A stretch of DNA of 64,000 nt from Aspidiotus rigidus. Lineage: Eukaryota > Arthropoda > Insecta > Hemiptera > Diaspididae. The translations under genes were made by a program, and so were the position numbers. The notes under the pieces are model-generated. The model ran no database searches. It was not told the origin of the DNA and worked only from the letters and a program-made list of their open reading frames with translations. The stretch covers positions 434,001 through 498,000 of the forward strand of contig JAVHKY010000036.1 of NCBI GenBank assembly GCA_035079385.1, written 5' to 3'. Positions 24,125 through 36,999 of this stretch are shown here, piece by piece; the first letter of the stretch is position 1, and every line of letters starts with the position of its first letter.

Positions 24125-27100
24125 ATGACAGATTCAGACGATTCGAATTCGCATATGCCACGTCTGCCGTCTCCCTCTTCCGGAGAGTCGGAGATTCACG
24201 CGCACTTTCGGCACGCCGTTTCAAATCTATCAGACAGCGACGACAGTTTGTATTCTGGTTCGTCGGGCCGAATTATTACAGACGACGAGAGTCTCAAGTC
24301 GAGTAATTCTAGCGGCTACTGTTCCTCGCCTCGTGAATCAAGTTCATCGAACTCGTCTGCTAAACCGCTGTCTAGTAATCCATCGAAAAAACGTTTACGT
24401 CATTCAGAAGAAGATGACGACAATTCGACGACCAAGAAGAAGAAGAAGAAAAAGCTCGATAATGCTGAAGAATCTTCGTCCGTATCGACCTACAGCAACA
24501 CACCCGCTCAACGTATGATGGTAAATTACCACAAACTATTCCGACAAATTTTTGGGCGTTATTTATCTTTGTATCTGAACAAAAATTCTGATTGGAATGT
24601 AGAGAAAAATGGGTTTCAAGGAAGGCGGTGGCTTAGGTAAATTCGGCCAAGGCCGCACTGCTCCTATCGAAGAATCCAAGCAGAAAGGTCGCCGAGGTCT
24701 AGGATTAGTTTTGGCCGATGTTGATCGCGATCTGATTAAATACGATCCCACTGTAGAGGTAAGAATTAATTTGTCCCTTTTTTTTTTTTAAATTAAAGGT
24801 ACTTAATGTATTATTTTCATGGAAAATCTAATGGATTATAGATAAAAGAGGTACAGGAAGTGCCCTCCTGGTACCGATTTGGACGCGTAATAGATCTATC
24901 AGTCGAAGATCTACTCACGTGGGTGAAAGTTAGTCCGAAAAAGAATATTCTAGATGATGAGACACATTTCTGTAATCCCGAAGTATTGAAACTGGTATTG
25001 ATTTGTAAGGTAAGGTGTCCTCTGATCAACTAAGTATTTTGATTCAATAATACTTCTGGATTTGTCTACATGTTACTTAATTTGCTTTTGTAGAGCGCCT
25101 TCGATAAGATGTCAGGCGAAGAGATGAAACGTGCTAGAAACCGATCCAACCCTTATGAACTGATAAAAAAAGGACCGTATTTGAATCGAGCGGCCATGAA
25201 AATGGCCAACATGGATAGCGTTTTCGGTGAAATGTTCACGAACCCTGTAGACGAATCTGGGGTAAGTTGTGCACCGATGATAAAGTCTGAGGAGTTGAAC
25301 AATCGCCTGACTCACCTTCTTCATGTTTCAGAATTCGTTAGTCAGACCCGATGAGTTGTTATACTTTGCCGACGTTTGCGCCGGACCCGGTGGCTTCTCC
25401 GAATATATTTTATCGAGAAAAAAATGGCGAGCTAAAGGATTCGGTTTCACGCTTAAAGGAAATTGCGACTTTAAATTAGCCGATTTCTACGCCGGTCCAT
25501 GTGAATCCTTCGAGCCTTATTACGGTAAGTCTTGTAACTTGACAAGCGAGAGCAATTTGAAGATCAAGCGCTTTTCGAGGATACCGTTGGTTTCAGAACT
25601 AGGTGGCTTTTTAATGGAAAATCTGTGAGAGTTGGTGTAAATCGGCTAATATTATATCTTATTATCTTTTCCGACCTGGACTACTAGATTGTCACAACGG
25701 AACGTTATATTCGGTCTAGAGGGTAGAAACTTTTGAATTAGAAGAGGCACTTCTTGCGGTCGGATTTTATATCTAAGTAATGAAATAATTTGGATTCTGG
25801 AGCGTCAAGAAATATAAAATCGACCACGAGAACGCAAATATCGCCTAAGCGCATTTTACGAGAAGGCTTGTGCTACAAGAACCTGCCCCCTGTACGTCCC
25901 ATGCTAAATTTTAAGAGGCTCCCCAACTGAAAAATTTTGTTCTAGTATCTCGTACGAACATTAGTGACCAACTTTTTGCAGTTTTCGACTCCAATCATTT
26001 TTGATACTTTTTTTTAATGTACTGTTTTGAACTTCAAAGAGAAATATGGTTAAAAACTCCCATCTTTTCTAATACAGAAATTGTAAATAATTGAGACTAG
26101 TCAGGAATTTTCATTCCTCGAGAAGCTTATCGTTTTTTTATCGCCATGTATATGAAAATGCATTTACGGATGTTTTCCCTGCATTATTAATTGTAATCTA
26201 AATTGATTGCAGGTGTACATAATGACGGTGACGTCTACAAAGGAGATAATATTACGAGTTTTAGAGATCATGTCCTCCGTATGACAAATAACGGTGGTGT
26301 ACACTTTATGATGGCCGACGGGGTACGTAGTTGATTCTTTTGATACAATTTTTGCATGATAATTATGTGCTTAATTTCTGGAGTCATAATTTTAAAGTTT
26401 GCGAGACGTTATCGCGGCGTCGCATCACGTCCTTGACAGGATGTCTACCAGTCACGAAAAGCCCAGTAATTCCCAGAATGTCATGATTTTTGAAAGATGG
26501 TCTCGTAAGTCACAAAAAGGCACGAATTTTCGTCAGAAAAACTTGCAAAAAATCAAACATATTTCATTAGTTTTTCATTCCAACCATTTCAGATCAAGCA
26601 TTATTCAAGGACCCATTATTATTATGTTTTTCTTCCTATTTTTCATTGAATTTTAGTATGATTAACTCTACAACATGATACGTATATTGGTTTAAGAAGG
26701 TCCCGGGAAAAAATTTCGCGGTCACGGAAATGTTATAAAAAATTACGCGATTGAATTTTTATGACTCGTTATTACCCTGAACTAGTTCCAAACAGCCTTA
26801 ACCTTGTAAGGTCTTGGAAAAATTGAGAGTCTAATGATCTTGTCTATATCGGTAAAATACTGGACTGTGAGACCATCCCCCTTATATGAGACATTGATAT
26901 TTATTGCTTGCAAATCGCCAAAAGTCGGATTGTAACTTAAAATTCCATTTCTCTTTCCACAGGGATTTTCCGTCGAAGGATGCGAAAACATCCAAGAGAT
27001 CAAATCAAAACGAATTTACCTGTGTCAATTTCTGGTAGCTTTATCGATCATTAGAGAGAATGGTCATTTCGTTTGCAAATTATTCGACGTCTTCACGCCC

Positions 27101-29072
27101 TTCAGCGCCGGATTAATTTTTTTGATGTCCCGTTGCTTTAAAGCGATTTCAATACACAAACCGAATACTAGTCGGCCCGCAAATTCCGAAAGGTATGTGA
27201 TGAAATAATTGGAATTGAATGAGACTTTAATTGTAAAGGATTTTAAAATATTGGATTTTTCTTAACTCTTCAGATATATAATTTGTAAATGGAGGCTCAG
27301 TAACATCGAACCAATTCGGAATTATCTCATGGTACTGAATAACGAGTTCGATAAGTATGGAGAAGCTAGTGATGAAACCATCTCAGAAGTAGTGCCTTTA
27401 AAATTTTTAAAGCATGACCAAGATTTCTATCAATATTTATTGAACTCCAATGATGAGTAAGTTTAGAATCATAGGACACAGTATATTTGACTCATATGCC
27501 GTTTTTTTTTTCATTTCTGTGAATTTATTCTATGATGTTTTACAGACTCGGCAAACGACAGATAAACTCGTTAGCAAAGATTTTACACTTCAGAGAGGAT
27601 GAATCGCAAGTTGAAGAGAAACAGCAACAATTAAAAAAAGAATGTATGGAGGCGTGGAAAGTCGAGATAAAGGCTCGCACTGGTCATTTGAGCATTGAGC
27701 CGGACAATTTCGCGCGTACTCTGCTCAAGAACGATACTTGTAAGTGTTGGATGATGGAAGAAATTCTTTGCCGGACGGGCAACGATAATTTTGAAATTTA
27801 ATGTACTTCTTGTCTTCGCAGTGTGCTTAAAAAATTCACCACAAAGTATTTCTACGGAACAGCAGTTGGAGGACCGTTTGAGAAGCATCCACGATTGGCG
27901 CGCAGTTATATTGGGCACCTCTCAGGCCACATTTTTCCTCGGTATTTATCAATCCTTTCCGTGCATTTAAAATTTAGGCCAATCGTGGTATTTTGTATCT
28001 TTTTGTTTTATTTTTTTTTTCCGTAGGCACTACCCATAAAAGAACTTTTAAATACGACCAAATGAAACAACGATGGACGACCGTTAATGAACCGAATTTT
28101 GAGCTCGATTTAAGCCCAAACACGCTCGTGTATGGTGAAATAGTTTCTGAAGTCAGAGGCCACAGACGTGGTCAAATGTCGAAGAAGGTCCTCCACATCA
28201 TCGATGCCTACGCGCTCGGTGGGGAGAAGGTCGACGAACTTTATTATACCGATCGGTAAGATTCTTCGCCAAACACGCATGAAAGTTCTCATTAGGCCTG
28301 TTTTAAAAGAGGTATTATAATATATTTTTTTTATTATCAAAACAGAATGCGTCTTTGTGCATTGTACGCGAGTGCATTGAACCGACCTACCATGGCAAAT
28401 ATCATGGCCTTAAGAGCGAAGGAAAGCTTCGAACTAGACGAGTTGGAAGAGAATTGTCTCTGTTTGTAAGTACTTATATTTTTATACTTTTCATCTTCGT
28501 TAGGTAGGTACTCAAGGATACGATGTTCTAATTTTTCTATATTGTAATCAGGATGGCCTCGGTTACGATGAAAAATGGTGACAGAGAGATGGCAGTACAA
28601 TTAGAGAAGTCAAGTCCAGACTTCTACGTCGCGAAGGGTATTATGTTCTTGAAAACGACAAAATGTGAGTACTTCGTCATCATGAGCCAAGAGAGAAAGT
28701 GCAATTTTTTCGAGAGTTCGATCTAAAATGTCTTATTTTATATTTTAGCGCCTTTTATTCGTTTTATTTCGCAACAACACAATGCGAAATATTACTGGGC
28801 TCCGAACTTTTCGCCCAGATTCGACATCCACAGACCAAAGGAGGTATCTGCAGATTTCAGGTGAGTTATTTGCGGTCAGTTTTAAAGAGTTAGAAATACT
28901 TATTTCATATCGATAACTAATGATACGATTTTCCCGCAGATATATGTCTGAAAGATTGAGAACTTGGTTTATGAACAAGGACAAAGATGTTCGTCCATTT
29001 AATGAACAAGAATTCATTAAGGAGCTGGTACACTATGTACGGACTACGAGGTTAGAAAAACGAATGCACTGA
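24125..29072 (+). CDS. CMTR1: CMTR1, cap-specific mRNA 2'-O-methyltransferase 1, copy B
   Basis: Second, tandem copy of the same gene. Every exon of copy A recurs at +24112, from ATG 24125 to TGA 29072, and predicts the same 874-aa protein with G-patch, DVCAGPGG motif and K-D-K-E tetrad. I found only about two base differences over the shared gene body: T2410/C26522 in an intron, and G/A near 5097/29209 downstream. Upstream of the start, a pyrimidine tract ending in cag at 24103 looks like the acceptor of a 5'UTR intron, so the promoter lies further upstream. Either the duplication is very recent, or the copies have been homogenised by gene conversion, or the assembly has duplicated the locus. 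Confidence 0.93.
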
Positions 29073-30880
29073 AGCTGATCTCATCATGGGTGCTATTACC
29101 TCTTCCAGTTACTTTCTACCATATGAGATACCACTTTTAGTTTTCGTACCATTTAGTCAATACTTTATCATTAGTATTTTCTACCTTTCGAATTTTAGTA
29201 CCAATTAGTCGATACTTTACCAATAATGTTTTCTACCTTTGTATATACGTAGTCTAAGGTATTACCTATTATCCTATATTTCGGTTTTGGTTCTAAGTTA
29301 ACGATTTTTCTAATTTTATATAATGAGATAAAATTCTTGTCATTTTTTATCGCTCTATATTACGTGTAGTATTCGATTTAAAGTTTTTCATTTTGGTTTT
29401 GATTTTAAAATACCCGGAAACGATTTTTAAATTTTTTTTTTTAACGAAACGAAATTCGTGTAAGTTTATATTATTTTCTAACGCGTGATGTCTTTAATTT
29501 AAAGTTGTTTATTTCCGTTTCGATTTTAAGATTAACGATTTTTCTAATGTTATACTTGCGACGAAATTCTTCATAATACATGAGATAAGTTGATTATTTT
29601 ATTTGATGTCGTTTCGAGTTCTTTTTTTTTTATTTATAAAAACGTACAACTTTGTTAGGTACTAAAAATCGCTAATTTCATATTCATTGAAAACAATTAT
29701 GATCTTGAATGCGTTTACTTCGTAACCTTGAGATACAATTGCATACGGCGACTCAACATTTCGAATATTCGATGTATTTTCATTCTTCACAATTTCTCGG
29801 TTTTTCTTCGAACGTTTCAAATGATTACAAATGAGATGCAAAGTATTTTCTTCTCCTAGAACTAGAATCGTCAATCAATTTACCGGCATTTCAAACTTGA
29901 GTCGAGAAAACTACTTATTTCTACGTACGAAATTTGATGATGAAAATGAATACTTTGTTATTATTTTTGATGCGAATAATCTTCGTCTCGACAAACTATG
30001 GAAGCGAAGAAGGCAGAAGCCGCAGAACCTATGAAGACCTACGATTGTCTTCATCTTTTAAAGGGTAGGTATATTCGAAGTACCTACTTATAGTCGAACT
30101 TCCATTTACAAATGTATCTCCACTTGTAGGATGAATTTCCTCTCGTTTCCATGAAATTTGTATGAGAAAAATATGTGGTGCAACGCGAGAAAAGGGACCA
30201 GTCTGGCCGAAGCGTTTTTCCACAGCGCACGTGTTGATAGTTGAATAGGTGTAACGCGAGAAAAGGGACCAGTCTGGCCTGAGCGGTTCTTCACAGAATA
30301 CGTGTTAATGTCTCTAAATTTCACGAAAATCCGTTCACTCTAACGCGAGATATTACGATTTTCAACTTTGAACACCTGTTCTGTGAAGAACCGCTCAGGC
30401 CAGACTGGTCCCTTTTCTCGCGTTACACCACAATGTTTAAGTAAGTATTACCAAAAAAATTTCAACAAAAAATTTTTTCTTCAAAAAGTACTTAGGAAGT
30501 ATTTTTAATCAAAATTAAAAATCTTCATGAAAACTTGTAAATTTCGAACGAAATAAAATTTTTCTATGAGGAAGTTGCCAAAAATTCAATCTTATCATTT
30601 TTGAAAACGTACAGTCTAGGTCAATATTGAAACCATATTCTTCATTCTATTCTTTAAAAAATCAAATGTAGGAATCCTATCGTTTGTTAAGAAAGAAAAT
30701 TGAAAAATCTCCATTTAGCAAACCAGTTAGTAGTTACTTACTTTGTTCACTTGTCATGTCGTTTACAGAAGTTCGACTATGCTTAATTAAATCTATGAAG
30801 CAATGAAAGAAATTTATCAAGTGTTGACGTAAGTATATAGCATTTAACTTGGAAATTACTATCATTTCTTCGAAGTAACT
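29073..30880 (+). repeat. 3' flank of CMTR1 copy B, duplicate of 4961-6490
   Basis: Same tandem-repeat-bearing 3' flank as copy A. It contains a 257-bp foldback insertion (annotated separately) absent from copy A. Small indels appear from about 29940 onward, including loss of a 'cctacctact' stretch relative to copy A. Homology ends near 30880. No gene is seen. Confidence 0.6.
30176..30432. mobile_element. 257-bp foldback MITE, insertion present only in CMTR1 copy B flank
   Basis: A motif containing 'acgcgagaaaagggaccag' followed by 'tctggcc' occurs three times: near 30180 (+), near 30252 (+) and near 30400-30425 (-), so the ends are inverted repeats. Copy A has the empty site, reading 'aaaaatatgttc'. 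In copy B the element is flanked by ATG on both sides (30173-30175 and 30433-30435), a likely 3-bp target duplication. It has no coding capacity. The superfamily is not identified. Confidence 0.8.
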
Positions 30881-32919
30881 CAACTCGTCGCTACTCAATC
30901 GATTTAATAGGTACACTTACCGAAGTCTGGATTCTTCTGCACTTGAATGTTGTATTTTCGGCACTTGAAAAAAATTATGGAAAGTGCTTTCCGCCCAGTG
31001 CTTTTACTAATTCTCTAACAAAATTATCTGATTTACAACCAAAATTACGTGATTTATGACCAAAATAACGAATTTATGAATCCAATTTACCAACACCAAA
31101 ACCCATATAGGTACCGATTTTTCAATCGAAATTTTATTTCGAGCCAAAATTCTTATCTCATCAATGTTACAGACCAAACTTCAGCAACGAATAAAATTTT
31201 TAATTCCGAAGTCTGAAAATTCTCAAAGAAAAGTTATACAAAAGATTTTAAAGGTGAGCATCAAAATTCTAAGTGAAAAAAACGACGGCTTCCTCAACGA
31301 AGTTAATCGAGGAACGCAGGGAACCTGTTTTATGAGTCAAATTGGATTTGGTATTGAGAATTCAAGGAAGCCTAGACCTAGTATAAAGCTAGTATAAAGA
31401 CGGCCTAGACCTATAAGCCTAGTATAATTTAGTTCGAGAGTACCTAAATTTTTCTTGACCTCCGAGCTATATATGATAGGAAGGGACTCGAGAGTCGAAA
31501 TTTTCCGATGTTTTTCGCCGGACGGCGCGCGCCAAAATTTTCAAAAAACATCTCATTGAACAGTTTCCCTGTTAAAATTGAAACTCTGTTGCATCATTTT
31601 GTTTTTTGAGATTTTATAGACTTTGGAATTGAAAATTTTATTCGTCACGTACTTGTGCGTTTTCTCTTCCTACTTATGATCGAACGTAGTTTTAAAGAGT
31701 CCATCCAACTTCTTTTATTCAACACGAGGCTCGATATTTTGTCAAACCTAATTATCTTCCTAGAAGGAGGCCATACTTACTTTCGCAGTTCTTATACTAT
31801 AATTCTCAAGTACGGGAAATGGTCAGACACCGAATTCTTTCTATCCATTGAAGACGTCTGATATTTGGAGCTTGGAATGTTCTGAATCGCTCCTTTTCAA
31901 AAAGGGCAGAGACTAGAATTTTTGTTCTTCAGCAAAAGTTAATTCATCCAAACCCCGCCCCTCCTATATACACCTAGCTCGAAAGTTGAAATTTATTCAC
32001 CAATCCCAAATATATAGAGCTGAATGGTCAGATTTTTTTTTCTAAAACCTCCCTCCTTATACGTGCAAATCTTAAAAGAGGTTTCTATTTCAAATCGCTC
32101 TTCTGGAGCTAAAGCATTAGATTGATTAACGGTTCCCTCGATGACAAATAGAGAAACTTCACTTGCGTACCTTTTCTAAATCCAATCCAGGAGAGTCACA
32201 AGGTTTTTTACAAGTCAGACCCACGGAATAAATCTACAAAGAATGGTACAGTATTGGGTAGGTATCGTTTTTGCTATATGCTTCTTAAAATCACTATGCT
32301 ATATTGCGTCATAATTTATTCTGATAATGGCATAAATTTTATAGGCGCCAATAAAGGTTTGAATCTTAATGAACTTGAAATTTAGGACAAATTTAGAGCA
32401 AATTCAATCTTCCTAAGGTGGTCTAGAGAGGAAGCTGCAGCAAAATTGGCAAATCTTTTTTACTTAAAGTCACTCACAAACAAGTCTTTGTTTTTGAGGA
32501 ATAGTTCCTTCACCTGTGACGCATTAAACAGGCTACTCGCTGCGGCAATTGGTGCCAGCCGTCGGACCTTTCGATCATTTAAAACAAGATAGAACTTCCA
32601 GATAAACTTTGATGGTTCCTCATTTATTTCTTAACTAATGCCAATAATTGATACGATGGTTGAACCAATAATAATTGTAATATCCAATGACTATCAAACT
32701 TTTGCTTGTCACTCACCATTATCAATGTAACAAAATCGTATCACAAATTGGCGAGATTCCTCATAATTACCAAACATTCTATGTTGAAACGGGACCACTT
32801 TTCGTGATTCAGGATATCGTATGTGTGAGTGAGTGTGTGTTGGTGAAGAACAAACTTGACGCTTATGTTTCGATTTGCATCGTATCAAAAATTTTTTTTT
32901 TCTTTTTCCTCTTTTCTTT

Positions 32920-32922
32920 TTC

Positions 32923-32956
<34 letters not shown>
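32920..32956. repeat. CT dinucleotide microsatellite
   Basis: An almost pure run of (tc)n directly downstream of a T-rich tract. It inflates ORFs in two frames with Leu/Ser runs, which should not be read as protein. Confidence 0.9.
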
Positions 32957-32959
<3 letters not shown>

Positions 32960-33050
32960 TCTCCTATACGTCATTTCATCTATTCATCCTTTACTCTTAT
33001 ACGTGTTCTCATCCTTCCTATTTTTATTCTATCTTATCTAAATTCGAGCA

Positions 33051-33145
33051 GGTCGAGGCATAGCGTCGAAAAAGACGTACAAGTGATCGGACTCGTCCGA
33101 CCATCTTGGAGTCAGTCGTTGTTCGCCAGCAGGACTCCTTCCTGA
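33051..33145 (+). CDS. Possible 3'-terminal exon of an unidentified gene
   Basis: A pyrimidine tract ends in cag at 33050, followed by about 31 codons with coding-like base use ('VEKDVQVIGLVRPSWSQSLF' and so on) and TGA at 33143-33145. AT-rich, UTR-like sequence follows. No upstream partner exon was found and I do not recognise the peptide. It could be chance. Confidence 0.2.
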
Positions 33146-34113
33146 AACGCGTGATGTGCGAACGTACTTAAGGGTAAATATCGTATAGGTGCAGGTGTAC
33201 GTTGATCGGCTTATCACCCTGTTAGGTTGGTCACGTCACAATGTTGAGTAAAAGAAAAATACAGTCACGTAACGAAATTAATTAATTTTTTTTTTAAACA
33301 TATTCAACCAAAAATTAATTATTAAAGAAATAAATATGAAAAAGAAAGAAAGAAAACAAAGAAGAAAAAATACACAACAAGGAATATAAATAAAATTATA
33401 TAGGTGTACATATAAATATTAGAACTAAATGTTGTATTACTTTCGTTGGTACATTCAATAATAATAATAATAATACAGTCATCATCGACGAGGTACACCC
33501 TGAATATTGTATTGCTAGGCAACCACAATCTCATTGTAAACAGATTTTCGGTTACATATATATAAATGTAAAAATTACAAGAAAAAATAAATAAAAAAGG
33601 CGAAAACCTTCCTCCATCTTACAAGCTCTCAAAAATGATTGCGATACTGTTACACTGTCACTACAATACTTACGTCTCACTGAATTCTACTCTCTCATCT
33701 AACTGTTCTACCTCAACAAATTCTTACAACTTAACACAACATACGTTAATAATATATAAGTCTGTCAAAAATATTCATTTTATCATTCTATTATCTATTT
33801 AATTATTTATAAAATGTGTATAACTCCCGCCATATTACACAAAATAACTTGTAATCCGTCGAGTAAATAGCCCAATGGGTAGCTGAAATGCTCGTTAAAA
33901 TAAATAAAAAAATAAATAAATAAAAAATAATACTCCGACATAGCAATCCATTGTGAGGACGGGAGCGGAGTTGAATCTATGTATTAAGGGACTATGATTT
34001 AAACGCTCTTTGAAGTTTATAAAGAGTAAAATCATGAAATACGAAGAATAAAAAAGGATGGAAAGAGGATAGCTACTGGGCCTTACCTCGAAGGAAGAAT
34101 GAGAAAAATTGAT

Positions 34114-36960
34114 TTGAATTTCGATGACGAGACTCACTTCTGTCATCCCGAAGTATTGAAACTTGTATTGGTTTGTAAGGTAAGGTGTCCTCTGATCAAC
34201 TATTTTGATTCAATCATACTTCTGGTTTTGTCTACATATTGTACTTAATTCGCTTTTGCAGAGCGTCTTCGATAAAGTGTCAGGCGAAGAACTGAGGAGT
34301 GCTAGAAACCGATCCAATCCTTATGAACTGATAAAGAAAGGACAGTATTTGAATCGAGCGGCCATGAAAATGGCACCATGGATAGCGTTTTCGGTGAAAT
34401 ATACATCAACCCTGTACACGAACTTGGGGTAAGTTAATCGCCTGACTTACCTTCTTTATGTTTTAGAATTCGTTATAGTCAAATCCGATGAATTGTTATA
34501 CTTCGCCGACGTTTGCGCCTAACCTGGTGGCTTCTTCGAATAAATATATTTTATCGAGGAAAAGATGGCGAGCTAAAGGATTCGGTTTCACGCGATTGAG
34601 ACTTCAAAATAGCCGATTTTTACGTTCCTCCTTGCGTATTTTATGAATCTCATTACGGTAAGATTCAATATGCGAGAGGAATTTGAACGTCGAGCGCTTT
34701 TCAAGGATACTGTTAGTTTCGAAACTGGGTGGCTTTTTACTGGAAAAACTGAAAGTTGGGGAATTCAAAAAATCTAATGGAAGTCGGGGACATGTTGTCA
34801 AACTATTCAGTTCCAGTAGGTAGCTAGCATTCGAGAAAATACTACGATCACAAGAAAAAAGAGAGAGTGAATTTCAGAAGAATTAAAGAAGAGTCAGGGA
34901 AAAATCATGGAGAAGTCAAGGGGTCAAGGAAATTTATTATCTGAAGAAATGTTTCTTTTGTAGGATCATTCTCATAGTGACTGTTTTTTTGACGAAAAGT
35001 TGAAAGATTGTATGAAAGTGTACTTACATGATTGGCGCGCGGTTATATTGGGCACTACTCAAGCTTGCAACCTTTTTCCTTGGTATTTATCAATCCTTTC
35101 TGTGCATTTAAAATTCAGGTCAATCGTGGTATCTCGTGATAATATAATTCATCTTTTTAGTTTATATTTCTTTTTTCGTAGGCACTAGTCATAAAAAGTG
35201 CTACAAATTTGACCCAAAAAAGCGACGTTGGAGAATAAAATTTTGAGCTTGAACTAGGCCCAAGCACGTTATTTTTCGGCGAAATTGTATCAGAAGTGAA
35301 TGGAGAGATGACCAAAAAAGTCTTGCTCATTATTAATGCACCAACTCTCGGAGGAGAAAAAGATAGCCTTCATTATACCGATAGGTAATATGCTTCGCCA
35401 AACACCAATGAAAGTTCAGCGAGGATGAAACTCTAGTCGAAGAGAAACAATTAAAGAAGGAATGTACATGGAGGCGTGGAAAGTCGAGATAAAGGCTCGC
35501 ACTGGTCATTTGAGCATTGAGCCGGACAATTTCGCGCGTACTCTGCTCAAGAACGATGCTTGTAAGTGTTGAATGATGGAAGAAATTCTCTGCCGGAAGG
35601 GTAACGATAATTTTGAAATTTAATGCACTTCTTGTCTTCGCAGCGTGCTTAAAAAATGTACCGCAAAGTATTTCTACCGAACAGCATTTGGAAGACCGTA
35701 TGAGAAGTGTCCACGATTGGCGCGCTGTTATATTGGGCACTTCTCAGGCCACCTTTTTCCTCGGTATTTATCAATCCTTTCCGTGCATTTAAAATTTAGG
35801 CCAATCGTGGTAATTTTTATCTTTTTTTTTCGTAGGCACTGTCGCGGAAGGCGAGTTTTCTTCAAGTTTACTTTACTTTACACCACATACAATCGTGTAA
35901 CACTGCCACTCGCAGCCAAAGTGTGCAGCTGAAGCTTACATATATTAGTTCTTTGCACCCAATTAATTATCTCTTACTTACTGAATGGTTTATCTCATTC
36001 GAAGAAAGAAAAGAATATTTCTTACCTTTCTCGACAGGCACTAGCCATAAAAGAAGTTTTAAATACGACCAATTGAAGAAACGATGGACGTGTGTTAATG
36101 AACAAAATTTTGAGCTCGAACTGAGCCCAAATACCCTCTAGTCTACAGCGAAATCGTTTTGGAAGTTGGAGGCCAGAAACGTGGTCAGATGACCAGGAAA
36201 GTCCTCCACATTATCGATGCGTACGCGCTAGGTGGAGAGAAAATTGACGAAGAGCGTACCCATCGATAATGTGGAGAACTTTTTTGGTCATCTGACCACG
36301 CTTTTGGCCTCTAACCTCTGATACTATTTCGCCGACAACTAGGGCACCAGGGCTTAATTTGAGGTCAATTTTATGGAAAACTGTCGTGCGATGAAAGGCC
36401 TAGTCCACAGAGCTCGATACAAAAACATTGATCCTACTACACTATATAGGCTGCATAACGCAGTTAATCTGTGAGAAGAGATGCAACGTTGCTACATTAT
36501 CATAACAGAATCTACTAGGATCAGTAGTAACATCATGGCGATTAGAGCGAAAGAAAGTTACATATTAGATGAGTTGTTAGATAATTGTTTCGCTCCGTAA
36601 GTACTTGTATTTATGTATTTTTACACTTTTTCTCTTCGTTACTCAGAGATAGGCCTACGATGTTCTAATTTTTCTATATCGTAATCAGGATGGACTCGGT
36701 TACCATGGAAAATGGTGACAGAGAGATGGCAGTACGATTGGAGAAGTCAAGCCCAGACTTCTACGTCGCAAAGGATGTTATGTTTTTGAAAACTACGAAA
36801 TGTAAGTACTTCATCATGAGCCAAGGGAGAATGTGCAATTTTTGCGAAATGTCGATCTTAAAAATCTTACCTATTTCATTTTCATCGCCTTTTATTCGTT
36901 TTATTTCGCAACAACACAATGCGAAATTGTTAAGAAGAGAGTAGTTTTGAGGTGCGCGCA
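34114..36960 (+). pseudogene. CMTR1 pseudogene, third copy, with scrambled exons
   Basis: Segments match copy A in this order: exon 3 end (34114-34180), exon 4 (34261-34429, one base lost in the NMD segment), exon 5 (about 34466-34660), exon 10 part (35020-35093), exon 11 (35182-35385). Then come exon 9 (35415-35563), exon 10 again (35643-35763), exon 11 again (36038-36250), an inverted exon 11 piece (36250-36360), exon 12 (about 36520-36598), exon 13 (36690-36802) and part of exon 14 (36887-36930). The SAM motif codon GGA has become TAA, so DVCAGPGG is broken. The start, G-patch, exons 6-8 and exon 15 are absent. It cannot make an enzyme. Confidence 0.9.
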
Positions 36961-36999
36961 CATACTGGTAAGTACCTATAGGCTAAGTTTATGATTTCC

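Larger units (their letters stand above)
30881..34113. other. Spacer between CMTR1 copy B and the CMTR1 pseudogene
   Basis: No gene is recognised. About 31440-31520 weakly matches the first block of the composite repeat ('gacctccgagctatatatga'). A CT microsatellite lies at about 32920-32956. Simple A/T-rich runs occupy 33270-33480 and 33895-33930. A possible terminal exon at 33051-33145 is listed separately. Confidence 0.4.

Noticed and set aside
1..30000. Dismissing the CMTR1 duplication outright as an assembly duplicate
   Set aside because: A private MITE in copy B, differing flanks from about 5828/29940, distinct junctions near 6490/30880 and a third diverged copy support a real duplication history, although read depth should still be checked.
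32687..33145. 152-codon ORF spanning the CT microsatellite
   Set aside because: Most of it is low-complexity Ser/Leu translated from (tc)n. Only the last about 31 codons were kept, as a weak exon candidate.
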